DNA of 64,000 nt from Comamonas composti DSM 21721 (GCF_000429845.1 NZ_AUCQ01000013.1:106089-170088); one strand, 5' to 3'. Positions 41,561 through 50,759 are shown, counted from the first letter of the stretch. Numbers and translations are program-made. The notes: generated by a model from the sequence alone, not told the origin.

Positions 41561-42634
41561 TCAAAAGCCGAAGCGGCGGCGAATGCGCAGCCCGAAGATG
41601 GTGCCCGCAAAGGCCAGCGGCACCCAGATCCAGCCGTGGATGGAGCCCGTGGAAATTCCCGAGAGCATCGCCCCTACGTTGCAGCCAAAGGCCAGGCGCG
41701 AGCTGTAGCCGAGCACCAGGCCGGCCGCCAGCGCGACCAGCCACTGAGCTCCGGTCAACGGCTTGGCGCTGGTGGGCCTGGAGGCCGAAACCCAGAGCGC
41801 GCCGCCCAGAATGCCGATGTTGGTGATGCTGGTCACATCCAGCAGCACGGTCTCCTGCAGCCTGGCGGCGTTGCCTGCCTGGCTCCAGAACCAGTTGCCC
41901 GACAAGTCCATGCCCGAGGCCTGGGCGATCTTTGCGGCCCACAGGCCGAAGCCATAGACCACGCCCCAGGGCTGGCCGGCGATCACCAGGTTGAGCGTGG
42001 CCAGCAGAGCCAGCAGCAGGGCGCCCAGCATCCACTTGCGCACCAGCAGGGGCTTGCCCGAGCCTTTGACATACCGGGCCAGGCCCAGTGCGATCAGGCC
42101 CAGCGCAAGCAGCGTGGCCGCAAGCGCCGGGGCCCAGCCCCAGGCCGTGACCAGGCCCAGGGGCGGCAAGGCGCCGAGCTCCAGCCACCAGCCCAGGTGC
42201 AGACTGCCCAGAAAGCTGCCCAGTGCAAACACCGGCAAGATGGCCGCATTCATGGGAATGCCCAGCCCCGCCTTGTAGAGCGTGCCGCTGCCGCAGCCGT
42301 CGGCAATCTGCATGCACAGGCCGAAGACGAAGGCGCCGACCAGCAGGCTGATGCTTGGCGGGCCGAGAGCTGCCGTGAGCTCGGGGAAAAAGCCCAGCAA
42401 GGGCATGGCCAGGGCCGCAGCCAGGGCCAGCAGCAGCAATTGGCCGAACACACCGCTGGCGTCCTTTTCCTCGACCAGCATGCGCCAGCCCGTGGTAAAT
42501 CCAAAGCGCCGGCCTGCGAGCACGGCGCCCAGGCCCAGGCCCACGGCAAACAGGGCCGCCTGACGCACCGAGACGCTCCACAGCAGCCAGCCGAAGAAGA
42601 CGGCCATCAAGACCGCAAGAGGAAGTCGCTTCAT
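41561..42634 (-). CDS. YeeE/YedE family sulfur-transport protein (second)
   Basis: 357 residues, about nine or ten membrane segments. Conserved cysteine motifs: CMQIADGCGSGTLYKAG in the first half and FGCNVGAMLSGISTGS in the second, typical of the DUF395 sulfur-transport family. The ATG at 42634 is followed by a basic MKRLPL start. With the periplasmic tandem rhodanese upstream in the same strand, import or export of thiosulfate or sulfane sulfur is likely. Confidence 0.88.
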   Translation of the reverse strand: MKRLPLAVLMAVFFGWLLWSVSVRQAALFAVGLGLGAVLAGRRFGFTTGWRMLVEEKDASGVFGQLLLLALAAALAMPLLGFFPELTAALGPPSISLLVGAFVFGLCMQIADGCGSGTLYKAGLGIPMNAAILPVFALGSFLGSLHLGWWLELGALPPLGLVTAWGWAPALAATLLALGLIALGLARYVKGSGKPLLVRKWMLGALLLALLATLNLVIAGQPWGVVYGFGLWAAKIAQASGMDLSGNWFWSQAGNAARLQETVLLDVTSITNIGILGGALWVSASRPTSAKPLTGAQWLVALAAGLVLGYSSRLAFGCNVGAMLSGISTGSIHGWIWVPLAFAGTIFGLRIRRRFGF

Positions 42635-42727
42635 ATTTCTTTTTTTGATGAAATCATGTGCCCGGGGCGAGCGCGCTGCGCTTGAAACTGGCGTGTCTCA
42701 AGGCCAGAGACAGCAGGCAAGGTCCGC

Positions 42728-43696
42728 TCAGGGGGTACGGATTTTTTTCCACCACTGCTGAGCGTCGTAGGCGAGGGACTGCGCCCGGCCGGGCTGATGG
42801 GCCATGGGCGGCGGCTCCTTGGACTGGGTCCAGTCCACCATGGAGCCTGCATACAGCTTCACGCCCGGCAGGCCGGCCATTTCGGAAAGGCCGAACCAGT
42901 CGGTCGCGGCCCAGTGGCCGGTGTTGCAGAACGCCACCATGTCCTGACCTTGCTCACGCCGTATCTTGGCGGCGATCTGCCTGGCCTGGTCTGCATCCAC
43001 GAACAGCGTGCTGCCGGGCTGGAACCACTGGTTGAAGTCGAGCTGCTGGGCTCCGGGCAGGGTGCCCGAGAGCTTGGCCGCCGGCGCGCGCGTCCTGCCC
43101 TGGTAGAAGGCGTCGGGGCGTGAATCCACCAGGGCCGCATTGCTGAGCCTGACGTGGCGGCCCACATCCTCGCGCGTGGCCAGCAGGCTCATGTCCATCT
43201 GGGGCTGGTAGCTGCTGGGCGTCACGGATGCGGCCTCGCGGCTCAGCGGCAACTGCTGTGCGCTCCAGGCCTTGATGCCGCCGTTGAGGATGGACAGCTC
43301 CTGCAGTCCCAGCAGCTTGAGCGTCCAGTACACGCGTGCGGCGGCGCCGAAGTCCGTGGTGTCGGCCCCTGTGGAGACCACGACCGCATGGCTTGCCGGC
43401 GTCAGGCCCAGGGACTGGACCAGTGCCGTGAGTTCGCCCAGCTCGGGCAGTTCTCCGGGATTGCTCGCAGGTCCGCGCCATTTGCCATAAGGCGCGTTGA
43501 GCGAGCCCGGCACATGGCCTTCGGCAAAGGCCTGGGGCGGGCGTATGTCGATGATGCGCAGCACGGGCGCCTGCTGCCCGGCCCGGGCCAGCTCGGCGGC
43601 ACTCAGCAGGGGCTGGGCCGCATGGGTCTGAAAAGCGAGCAGGCCGAGTGTGAACAGGCCCGCAGCGAATCGGCGAAGAGAAGGCACAGGAATCAT
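42728..43696 (-). CDS. Periplasmic tandem-domain sulfurtransferase (rhodanese)
   Basis: 322 residues with a Sec signal (about 1-26, THA-A). Two rhodanese domains: the inactive N-terminal one has VVVSTGADTTD where a cysteine would be, and the C-terminal one has the catalytic Cys in VAFCNTGHWAATDWF. The exported location and operon with a YeeE/YedE transporter suggest transfer of sulfane sulfur in the periplasm (thiosulfate or 3-mercaptopyruvate sulfurtransferase type). First gene of the three-gene minus-strand unit. Confidence 0.88.
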   Translation of the reverse strand: MIPVPSLRRFAAGLFTLGLLAFQTHAAQPLLSAAELARAGQQAPVLRIIDIRPPQAFAEGHVPGSLNAPYGKWRGPASNPGELPELGELTALVQSLGLTPASHAVVVSTGADTTDFGAAARVYWTLKLLGLQELSILNGGIKAWSAQQLPLSREAASVTPSSYQPQMDMSLLATREDVGRHVRLSNAALVDSRPDAFYQGRTRAPAAKLSGTLPGAQQLDFNQWFQPGSTLFVDADQARQIAAKIRREQGQDMVAFCNTGHWAATDWFGLSEMAGLPGVKLYAGSMVDWTQSKEPPPMAHQPGRAQSLAYDAQQWWKKIRTP

Positions 43697-43819
43697 GGCG
43701 TGCGTGCCGCGACCTCGGGGCTGGCGGGAGCCTGGGTCATCGGCATATCGCTAGGTACGAATGAACTGCCGATTGTGCGGCGAGTGTGACAAATTGCTAA
43801 CTACGTTTTCGGCAGCAGC

Positions 43820-44875
43820 TTATTTCTCTAGGGCATGTAGAGGTCGGTGCCAGGATCTTGAGGCCGGCCCCGTCGCCAAAAGCCGCTTCAGCTGGGCGTC
43901 GATGAAGGCCGTATCCTCGGCATTGGCGCCGCCGCCTGCAAAGTGGCCCCAGACGCCGGGGATGGGCAGAAACTCTGCCAGGGGCATCTGGGCGGCTTCC
44001 CATTCGTTGTCCTGCGGCGGGAAGTACAGGTCCATGGCGCCGGGCATGACGATGGCCCTGGCCTGGATCGCGCCCAGGGCCTGCTTGAGATCGCCCTTGA
44101 AGACCGGGTTGTCGCTGATGTCGCCGTGCTGCCAGGTCCAGAGCATGGCCAGCAGGTTGTTCGCATCCTTGGGCAGGAAAAAGCCTTCCCAGAACGCGAT
44201 CAGAAAATCTTCCAGCGAGCTGTAGCCCATGCCGCGCCAAAGCTCCTGGCGGTAGAAAGGCTGGGACAGGCCCCAGCCTGCATAGACCCGGCCTACGGCG
44301 CGCAGGCCTTTGGTGGGTGGGCTGTCGTACCAGCCCTGGTTCCAGTGCGCGTCGCCGGTCAGCGCCGCCTTCACGCCTTCGAGAAACACATGGTTGTGCG
44401 GCGCGGTCTTGGCCGAGCCGCAAAAGGGGGCGATGCGCTCCACCATGTCCGGATAGAGGCAGCCCCACTGGTAGGTCTGCTGTGCTCCCATGGACCAGCC
44501 GACGACCAGGGCCAGGCGCTCCAGGCCGAATCTTTCCGTGACCAGGCGGTGCTGCAGGCGCACGTTGTCATACAGCGTGACCTGGGGAAAGCGCGCACGG
44601 TCATAAGGCTCGGGCGTGTTGCTGGGCGAGGAGGACAGGCCATTGCCCAGCATGTTGGGGACGATGATGAAATATTTCCCGGGATCCAGGGCCATGCCCG
44701 GGCCTATGAGCCATTCGTTGTCCTGATGCTGACCCGAGTACCAGGTCGGGTAGACGATGGCATTGCTTCTGTCGGCATTCAGCCGGCCGTGGGTCTTGTA
44801 GGCCAGGCGCGCATTGCGCAGGGTGGCGCCGCGTTGAAGCTGTACGTTGCCCAGTTCGTGGATTTCATGGTCCAT
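43820..44875 (-). CDS. MetX-like alpha/beta hydrolase
   Basis: 351 residues from ATG 44875 with AAGGATTAGC upstream; a frame reaching back to 45013 has no such site. Homoserine-O-acetyltransferase-like fold: LAYKTHGRLNADRSNAIVYPTWYSG, nucleophile elbow VVGWSMGAQQTYQW and late segment GHFAGGGAN. It lacks the usual MetX length and residues for certain assignment, so it is probably a hydrolase. It lies 158 bases after the deaminase on the same strand and may belong to that catabolic unit. Confidence 0.8.
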   Translation of the reverse strand: MDHEIHELGNVQLQRGATLRNARLAYKTHGRLNADRSNAIVYPTWYSGQHQDNEWLIGPGMALDPGKYFIIVPNMLGNGLSSSPSNTPEPYDRARFPQVTLYDNVRLQHRLVTERFGLERLALVVGWSMGAQQTYQWGCLYPDMVERIAPFCGSAKTAPHNHVFLEGVKAALTGDAHWNQGWYDSPPTKGLRAVGRVYAGWGLSQPFYRQELWRGMGYSSLEDFLIAFWEGFFLPKDANNLLAMLWTWQHGDISDNPVFKGDLKQALGAIQARAIVMPGAMDLYFPPQDNEWEAAQMPLAEFLPIPGVWGHFAGGGANAEDTAFIDAQLKRLLATGPASRSWHRPLHALEK

Positions 44876-45033
44876 GCTAATCCTTGGGAAAGCGGTTGAA
44901 GATCGGGCTTGGCCGTGCACGAGCGCCGGCAAGTTCGGCACGAGTCTGACTGCAGCGAGGGCGCAGAAGGTGAATGAATGCAGAACCCAAAGGCCTTTGG
45001 GCAGAGGGGCCAAGGCGACTTTTTACGAAGTGT

Positions 45034-45603
45034 TTACCCGGAGCGCATGAATCTGTGGCTAGAGGGCGCAGCTGCATCCTGCGGTCCCAGGCGCCGGGCC
45101 CAGAAGGCCTGTTGCTGAGCCACCAGGCCGGCCTCCATTTCGACCACAGGGCCGATCAGCTCCACGGCCTTTTGGCCGTGCTCGAACACGTAATGCGATG
45201 AGACGCTCATCGTCGGGTTCTCGCCGTGGCTGCCCGTGCACTCCAGCAGGCGATGCTCGCTCATGCCGAATACGATGCGGCCTATGTTGGCCCAATAGAC
45301 GGTGCCTGCACACATGCAGCAGGGCTCTACATTGGCGTAGAGTGTGCAGCCCCACAGGAACTGCGGCGTGTAGTTGCAGGCCGCCATGCGCGCCAGCGTC
45401 GATTCCGCGTGATTGACGGTGTCGATATTGCATTGCTCCATCAGCACAGTTTCTTGATCGGGGCCGACCAGCAGGGCCGCAAACGGGTGGCGCCCCATTT
45501 GCGTGGCTCGCTGGGCCGAGGCCTGTACGCTCAGCAGGTGGCGCCGGATCTGCGCAGGTGTAGGGGTCAGGCCCTGGACGGGAAAGGGTTTGGCTGCGTT
45601 CAT
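45034..45603 (-). CDS. Nucleoside/nucleobase deaminase (CMP/dCMP deaminase fold)
   Basis: 189 residues from ATG 45603 (GAGGAGTCTTGC upstream). The zinc motif is complete: HAES with the catalytic Glu (VNHAESTLARMA) and PCCMC (NVEPCCMCAGTVYW). Family members deaminate cytosine, guanine, adenosine in tRNA or related heterocycles. Location behind an NMT1/THI5-type transporter argues for a free base as substrate. It is larger than TadA and lacks a clear tRNA-binding tail. Confidence 0.85.
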   Translation of the reverse strand: MNAAKPFPVQGLTPTPAQIRRHLLSVQASAQRATQMGRHPFAALLVGPDQETVLMEQCNIDTVNHAESTLARMAACNYTPQFLWGCTLYANVEPCCMCAGTVYWANIGRIVFGMSEHRLLECTGSHGENPTMSVSSHYVFEHGQKAVELIGPVVEMEAGLVAQQQAFWARRLGPQDAAAPSSHRFMRSG

Positions 45604-45645
45604 GCAAGACTCCTCGGCAGGCGCGGTGTGCTCGCGCCGTGGCAT

Positions 45646-46425
45646 CTACGATGCGGCGGTGCTCTGTTCGCTCCAGGGAAACAGGGCCTTGTGCAACTGC
45701 TGAACTGCTGCATAGAGCAGCAGGCTGCACAGCACCAGCAGGCCGAGTGCGGCAAACGCAATCGGCATCTTGAAGGACGAGGTCGCAAACAGGATCAGAT
45801 AGCCGAGGCCCTGCTCTGCCGCGACGAACTCGGCCACCACTGCACCCACGATGGCCAGGGTCATGGACACCTGCAAGGCCGAGAACACATGGGGCAGGGC
45901 AAATGGCATGCGAATTTGCCAGTATTGGCGGCTGGAGCTGGCGCGCAGCGAGCGCGACAGCTCCAGCAACTCCTCGGGCACGTTGGACAGGCCCAGGGCC
46001 GTGGAGACCAGCAGTGGGAAAAAGGCGATCAGCGTGGTGATCAGGGCACGCGGCAGCAGGCCCGTGCCGAGACTGACCACGATGATCGGTGCCACGGCAA
46101 CGATCGGGGTGGACTGGATGATCACCATCCAGGGCATGAGAATGCGCGACAGAAGCGATGAACGCGTGATGGCCATGGCCAGGGGAATGGCCAGTGCAAT
46201 CGCCAGCGCATAGCCTGCCAGCGCCACCTGCAAGGTGGCTGCGATGTGCTCCAGCCAGTGCTGCAGACCCATTTCTACGCCGGCCAGCCAGACCGCGCTG
46301 GGTGCGGGGAGCATGTACTGAGGAATGGGAACAAGGCGGCATGCGCACTCCCACAGCAGCAGAGCGACAAGAAAAACCAGTGTGGATGCATGGCGTTGGA
46401 GCAGGGCAGGCATATGGACCTTCAT
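45646..46425 (-). CDS. ABC transporter permease (SsuC/TauC/ThiX-type)
   Basis: 259 residues with about six membrane segments and the BPD-transport loop region LPVSTALGLSNVPEELLELSRSLRAS (about 135-160). Same strand and operon as the binding protein and ATPase. Start at 46425; an internal Met at codon 5 is an alternative. Forms the inner-membrane channel, presumably as a homodimer. Confidence 0.88.
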   Translation of the reverse strand: MKVHMPALLQRHASTLVFLVALLLWECACRLVPIPQYMLPAPSAVWLAGVEMGLQHWLEHIAATLQVALAGYALAIALAIPLAMAITRSSLLSRILMPWMVIIQSTPIVAVAPIIVVSLGTGLLPRALITTLIAFFPLLVSTALGLSNVPEELLELSRSLRASSSRQYWQIRMPFALPHVFSALQVSMTLAIVGAVVAEFVAAEQGLGYLILFATSSFKMPIAFAALGLLVLCSLLLYAAVQQLHKALFPWSEQSTAAS

Positions 46426-46441
46426 GGGCTGAGGGCGAGAC

Positions 46442-47284
46442 TCAAGCGTGGTTGCTGTGCGTGCTGAAGACCTTGAGGCGAATCTCGTAGGCCATGTGTG
46501 CGAACGCAGGGGCGGTCAACGTGGCCAGGCTGCGCGGGCGCGGCAGCGGCACGTCGATAATCGCGGCTACGCGGCCGGGGCGGGCGCTCATGAGCACGAT
46601 GCGGTCGGACAGCAGCAGCGCTTCCTGGATCGAATGGGTCACGAAGACCATGGTCTTGGGCCGTTCATCCCAGATGCGCAGCAGCTCCAGACTCATTTCG
46701 TCGCGTGTGAGTGCATCCAGTGCGGAGAAAGGCTCGTCCATGAGCAGAATGTCGGGATCATGCAGCAGGGAGCGCGCAATCGAGACACGCTGCTGCATGC
46801 CGCCGGACAGCTCATGAGGGCGCTTGTGGGCGAAGTCCTTGAGGCCGGTCATGGCCAGTAGCTGCCGGGCACGGGCCTCTTCCCGCTTCTCCACATGGCC
46901 GTACTTGTGGCGCATCGCAAAGGTGATGTTGTCAAGCACATTGAGCCAGGGCAGCAGCGTGGGCTTTTGAAAGACCATGCCGATCTCGTCGCGTGGCTCC
47001 GTCACGGGCTGACCGAAGATCCTCACCTGCCCCTCCGTGGGCCGGATCAGGCCTGCAATCAGGCGCAGTATGGTCGACTTGCCGCAGCCCGAGGGGCCGA
47101 GCAGCGAGACGAACTCATGACGGCACAGATGCAGGCTTACCTCCTGCAGGGCGGTCACGGGGCAGCCGTCGCAGGAGGCAAAGGTCTGGGTGATGGCGTT
47201 CAGGTCGATGATGGGCAGCATGGCGGGCATGAGGAGACCAAAGAGTGCGCGTGTTGCAGCGGGCGCGGTCAGGCGGCGAATCAC
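46442..47284 (-). CDS. ABC transporter ATP-binding protein (SsuB/TauB/ThiZ-type)
   Basis: Up to 280 residues. The GTG at 47284 overlaps the binding-protein stop by four bases; ATG 47230 (262 residues) is an alternative start closer to family length. Walker A GPSGCGKSTILRLIAG, signature LSGGMQQRVSIARSL, Walker B ILLMDEPFSALDALTR, and H-loop VTHSIQEAL. The SsuB/TauB-like class energises uptake of sulfonates, nitrate or pyrimidines. Confidence 0.9.
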   Translation of the reverse strand: MIRRLTAPAATRALFGLLMPAMLPIIDLNAITQTFASCDGCPVTALQEVSLHLCRHEFVSLLGPSGCGKSTILRLIAGLIRPTEGQVRIFGQPVTEPRDEIGMVFQKPTLLPWLNVLDNITFAMRHKYGHVEKREEARARQLLAMTGLKDFAHKRPHELSGGMQQRVSIARSLLHDPDILLMDEPFSALDALTRDEMSLELLRIWDERPKTMVFVTHSIQEALLLSDRIVLMSARPGRVAAIIDVPLPRPRSLATLTAPAFAHMAYEIRLKVFSTHSNHA

Positions 47285-48294
47285 GGACCCAGGAAGCTGC
47301 GCTCGACCAGGGATTCTGGATTCAGTGCCTGGGGGCTGTAGTGCATGGACTGGGCCACCCAGCTCCAGGTGCTGGCCAGCAGTTCTGGATGGAACCGCCC
47401 CAGGCCGTGGCGGTGACTGATCTCGTTCTTGATCAGGGGGATCGAGGCCTCGAGCTCGGCCTGGGCCAGGGCGGCATCGGTCTCCGGCACCTGGGCCTTG
47501 AGTGCAGCCACAGCCTTATGCGGGTTCTGGATGGAGAACTGCACCGCTTTCGTCAGGGCGCGCACATAGCGTCTGAGCACCTCGGGCCTCTCTTTGATGA
47601 TTCTGTCGCTAGCCATGGCGGACCAGCCGTAGCCGTTCAGGCCGAACTGGGTCCATGGCAGAACCGATAGCCTCTTGCCTGCCTGTGCGAGCACGATGCT
47701 GAATGCAGGGGCCAGGGTGGTCCAGTTGATGGTGGCATCCACGCGGCCGTGGGCCAGCATCGGGGCCAGCGCGCTGGGGTCGGTCTTGATGATTTTGATC
47801 TTGTCGGGCGTTATGCCGTTGTTCTGCAGCATGACGGGCCACAGGGCGTTGGATGAGGAAAAGGTGGGCATGGCCACGGTCTTGCCCTTGAGGTCCCTGA
47901 GGCTGGTGATGCGACTGTCGGTGCGGGTGAACAGGGCATCGGGCTGCTTGGCGTACAGCGACATCACGGCCTTGACGGGAACTCCGCCTTCGGCGGCTGC
48001 CATCATGAGTGCGGAGATGCCCGCAAAGCCCACGTCGGCAGAGCCCGTGGCGATCCGGCTTATGGCATCGGCCGAGCCTCGGCCCGGAACAATCCTGAGC
48101 TCCAGGCCCTCCGCCTGGAAGAAGCCCTGCTGGACTCCTGCATAGACAAAAGACTTGTCTCCGCCCGGAAGCCAGTCCAGCTGGACCGTAAGCCTGTCGG
48201 CTGCTTGGGCCGCGCTGAAGCACAGCCCAAGCAGGGTGCTGGCCAGCCAGAGCCTGGACTGGAGAGGGCGAATGTGGCGTAAGCAAGAGCGCAT
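47281..48294 (-). CDS. ABC transporter substrate-binding protein (NMT1/THI5-like)
   Basis: 337 residues with signal peptide ending near SAAQA-A. NMT1/THI5-type fold: LTVQLDWLPGGDKSFVYAGVQQGFF, ISRIATGSADVGFAGISALM, LRDLKGKTVAMP. Relatives such as ThiY bind formyl-aminopyrimidine; others bind sulfonates, riboflavin or pyrimidines. The motif LDWLPGGDKSF differs from the THI5-typical WxxNxxH region, so thiamine precursors are not certain. A nucleobase or pyrimidine is favoured by the adjacent deaminase and oxygenase. Confidence 0.87.
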   Translation of the reverse strand: MRSCLRHIRPLQSRLWLASTLLGLCFSAAQAADRLTVQLDWLPGGDKSFVYAGVQQGFFQAEGLELRIVPGRGSADAISRIATGSADVGFAGISALMMAAAEGGVPVKAVMSLYAKQPDALFTRTDSRITSLRDLKGKTVAMPTFSSSNALWPVMLQNNGITPDKIKIIKTDPSALAPMLAHGRVDATINWTTLAPAFSIVLAQAGKRLSVLPWTQFGLNGYGWSAMASDRIIKERPEVLRRYVRALTKAVQFSIQNPHKAVAALKAQVPETDAALAQAELEASIPLIKNEISHRHGLGRFHPELLASTWSWVAQSMHYSPQALNPESLVERSFLGP

Positions 48295-48479
48295 GAATCA
48301 CTTCCGGGCAAGACGGTGGCGGGCCAGCGGTCGACTGGGAGAGTTGCTATATGCGGTTATGGAGTTGAGGCGAGGGTTCAGCATGCAACCGGTTTGAGGC
48401 TCCAATGCTTTCGGGCTTGCAAGAACGGTGCCATGGCAGCTTGCGCTGGACGCGAGGCTGTTTCGCATGGATCGGGTCT

Positions 48480-49433
48480 TCAGCCATAGGTGCGCTGGTA
48501 ACAGGCCATCTGGTGCTGTTCCACCGTGAGGGCCGGATATCTGGGCTGTTCACCCTCGTTCAGGCAGGTGGGGAGGCACTCCACCCTGTGAAGGGGATTG
48601 CCTGTGAAGAAAAAGGGTATGGAGTGGCGCTCTGTTCCCGAGGTGTTGATCACGCGGTGCAGCGTGGAGACGTAGCGGTCATTTGTCCAGCGTGCAAACA
48701 GGTCGCCGATGTTCACGATCAGGGCCGAGGGCAGAGGTGGTGCATCCGTCCAGCTGCGGCTGCTCTTGTCCCAGACCTGCAGTCCGCCCGTCTGGTCCTG
48801 GAGTAGTAGGGTGAGCCCGCCGAAGTCCGTGTGCTCTCCGCAGCCTTTTTCGCCGGGCTGGGGATTGGCCGGCTGGGGCGGATAGTGCAGCAGGCGCAAG
48901 GTGGCGGTTGCGTCTTGCAGGTAGCCGTCGAAGTGGTTGGCAGGTAATTGCAGTGACAGCGCCAGGCCGCGCACAAGGCAGACCCCGAGTTCGTAAGCGG
49001 CCCGGTAGTAGTCCAGCATGGTGCGGCGAAACCCGCGCAGGCCTGAAGGCCATTGGTTGGGGCCGGTATTGAAGCGGCTGGCCTGCACGCGCGAATCGCT
49101 GGCCGCCAATTCGGCTCCTAGGTAAAAGCTTTCCTTGAGGTCGGGCGGAGCTCCGTGTTCCAGCGTCTGGGCGCGTAAAGGCTCATAGCCCCGGTTACAG
49201 CGCGAGAGTTTCTTGTCCACGGCGAGTTTGTCTGCCATGGGGAGCTTGAAGAAGCGTTGGCTGGCTATGAGCGCTTGCTCCATCAGAGCCGGGTCCATGC
49301 CATGTCCGGTGATATAGAAAAAACCGCGCTGCTCGCATGCCTTGCGCAGCTGTTCGGCCACTTGTATCTGGGCCAGCGCATCGGGGCTGCGCAAGCCGCC
49401 GATATCGATGATTGGCAGGGGCAAGATACCCAT
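48480..49433 (-). CDS. 2-oxoglutarate/Fe(II)-dependent oxygenase (isopenicillin N synthase family)
   Basis: 317 residues from ATG 49433 (ACGGAG upstream). N-terminal DIOX_N-like region (PIIDIGGL ... GFFYITGHGMD), then the jelly-roll with iron ligands His201-x-Asp203 and His259 and 2-oxoglutarate-binding Arg269/Ser271 (RxS). All catalytic residues are present. This family includes thymine 7-hydroxylase and other nucleobase oxidisers as well as many other hydroxylases. It is transcribed away from the LysR gene's stop side with a 229-base leader carrying a palindromic operator. Confidence 0.88.
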   Translation of the reverse strand: MGILPLPIIDIGGLRSPDALAQIQVAEQLRKACEQRGFFYITGHGMDPALMEQALIASQRFFKLPMADKLAVDKKLSRCNRGYEPLRAQTLEHGAPPDLKESFYLGAELAASDSRVQASRFNTGPNQWPSGLRGFRRTMLDYYRAAYELGVCLVRGLALSLQLPANHFDGYLQDATATLRLLHYPPQPANPQPGEKGCGEHTDFGGLTLLLQDQTGGLQVWDKSSRSWTDAPPLPSALIVNIGDLFARWTNDRYVSTLHRVINTSGTERHSIPFFFTGNPLHRVECLPTCLNEGEQPRYPALTVEQHQMACYQRTYG

Positions 49434-49543
49434 GGGCGAACTCCGTAATGCAGGATATGGAGACCAGTTTAGGAAATGAATGCCGGTGCGGATAGCACGG
49501 CTTTTGAAGCAGAGTGATCTGAAAATGAGAGCGCCTGCCTCGC

Positions 49544-49574
49544 ATGCACCAAGGAGTGCATGGGTTTGGTGCAT
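49544..49574. promoter_or_regulatory. LysR-type operator candidate upstream of the oxygenase operon
   Basis: Perfect 9-bp arms ATGCACCAA (49544-49552) and TTGGTGCAT (49566-49574) with a 13-base spacer that itself holds GTGCAT. A third half-site TGGTGCA lies at 49600-49606. Located 111-141 bases before the oxygenase start on the minus strand, a usual place for LysR binding. Confidence 0.6.
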
Positions 49575-49662
49575 TGAGTCTTGGTGAGGCGCGCTGGCCT
49601 GGTGCACGCTGTTGTCCTGAAACAGAAGCTCGTTGAATCACCGTGAGGATGCCAGGCTGCAG

Positions 49663-50613
49663 CTAATCCAGGCGGCAGGCCTGCTCTTTGTGCAAGAGCG
49701 CGACCTCTTCTTTCTGGCGGCGGTCTATGGCTGCTGAGGCGATACGGTTGAAGGCGTCCAGAGCGGGGCAAAGAGAGCGTCCCGCACGGACATAGATGCC
49801 CAGCTCAGGGGCCAGCAGTGCCGGGGATTTCAGGGGAAGGTGGACGAGTCGGCGTTCGCGCAGCTCCCGGGCCAGCCCGAGCCGGGTCTGGAAAAACAGA
49901 CCGGTGCCGCTCTCCACCATGGTCTTGGCAAGCTCGAGGGAAGAGGTCTCGAGCCAAACCTGCAAGGCACGCCTGTGGCGCATGATCAGGGGCTGCAGCA
50001 GCGCATGCATGGAAAGATGGGGGGTGGGCAGGATGAGCGGATAGGCTGCGCACTGGGCGAAGTTCACCCGCGCGAATTGGGCCAGAGGATGCAGGGGGGG
50101 CACGATGGCGCCCAGCGCGAAGCGGCCTGTGGCGTATGGGTGCAGGTGCTCGTGAGGCTGGATGGAGAAACCCATTGCCACATCAGCCTCACCCTGGATG
50201 ACGGCCTGTGCTGCCTGCTGCGATCCGCAGGTGCGCACATGCACCTGGACGCCGGGGTGGAGCTCGTGCATCTGCGTCAGCACGGCGGGGATGAGGTCTG
50301 CATTCAGCCCCTCCACAGCGGCAACATGGACTGAGCCGCGGTGCACGCCGCGCAGCAGCTCCAGTTCGGCGCCCAGTCGGCACTCGTCCTGGAGCACGGT
50401 GATCACATGGCGCGCAAAGATCTCGCCTGCAGCCGTGAGCTTGAGGCCCGTGCTCAGGCGCTCGAACAGGGGGCTGCCGATCTGATCCTCCAGTTGCAGG
50501 AGTTGGCGGTTGATGGCCGAGGATGCGACATGCAGATGGCGTGCGGCCTCGCGAATGGAGCCGCAGCGGCGAATCATGTCGAAATAGCGAATGGCGCGGG
50601 CGTGGATATGCAT
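49663..50613 (-). CDS. LysR-family transcriptional regulator
   Basis: 316 residues from ATG 50613 (a further in-frame ATG is at 50646). Winged helix-turn-helix at about 1-60: IRYFDMIRRCGSIREAARHLHVASSAINRQL, then LFERLSTGLKLTAAG. The LysR substrate domain follows (SVHVAAVEGLNADLIPAVL). It lies upstream of and on the same strand as the oxygenase-transporter-deaminase genes, and the palindromic operator sits between it and them. Probably activates them in response to the transported compound. Confidence 0.9.
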   Translation of the reverse strand: MHIHARAIRYFDMIRRCGSIREAARHLHVASSAINRQLLQLEDQIGSPLFERLSTGLKLTAAGEIFARHVITVLQDECRLGAELELLRGVHRGSVHVAAVEGLNADLIPAVLTQMHELHPGVQVHVRTCGSQQAAQAVIQGEADVAMGFSIQPHEHLHPYATGRFALGAIVPPLHPLAQFARVNFAQCAAYPLILPTPHLSMHALLQPLIMRHRRALQVWLETSSLELAKTMVESGTGLFFQTRLGLARELRERRLVHLPLKSPALLAPELGIYVRAGRSLCPALDAFNRIASAAIDRRQKEEVALLHKEQACRLD

Positions 50614-50740
50614 GGCCGCGAGGAGAGCATATGCCGTGCCATGCATGCCCAGGTCTGTGCCTGCAGGCCGGGGCCGCGGCTCAGACCATGTTCAAAGTCT
50701 CAGCTCTGCTGCGCCGCAAGTGGGCTTTGAGCCCGCTCTC

Positions 50741-50759
50741 AGAACGTGTTTACGATCTC
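50741..50759. repeat. Solo left arm of the palindromic element at the hemH end
   Basis: AGAACGTGTTTACGATCTC, identical to the left arm of the full copy at 60120-60138. Its last bases form part of the hemH stop codon (complement of 50758-50760), as at other loci where arms end genes. Confidence 0.8.
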
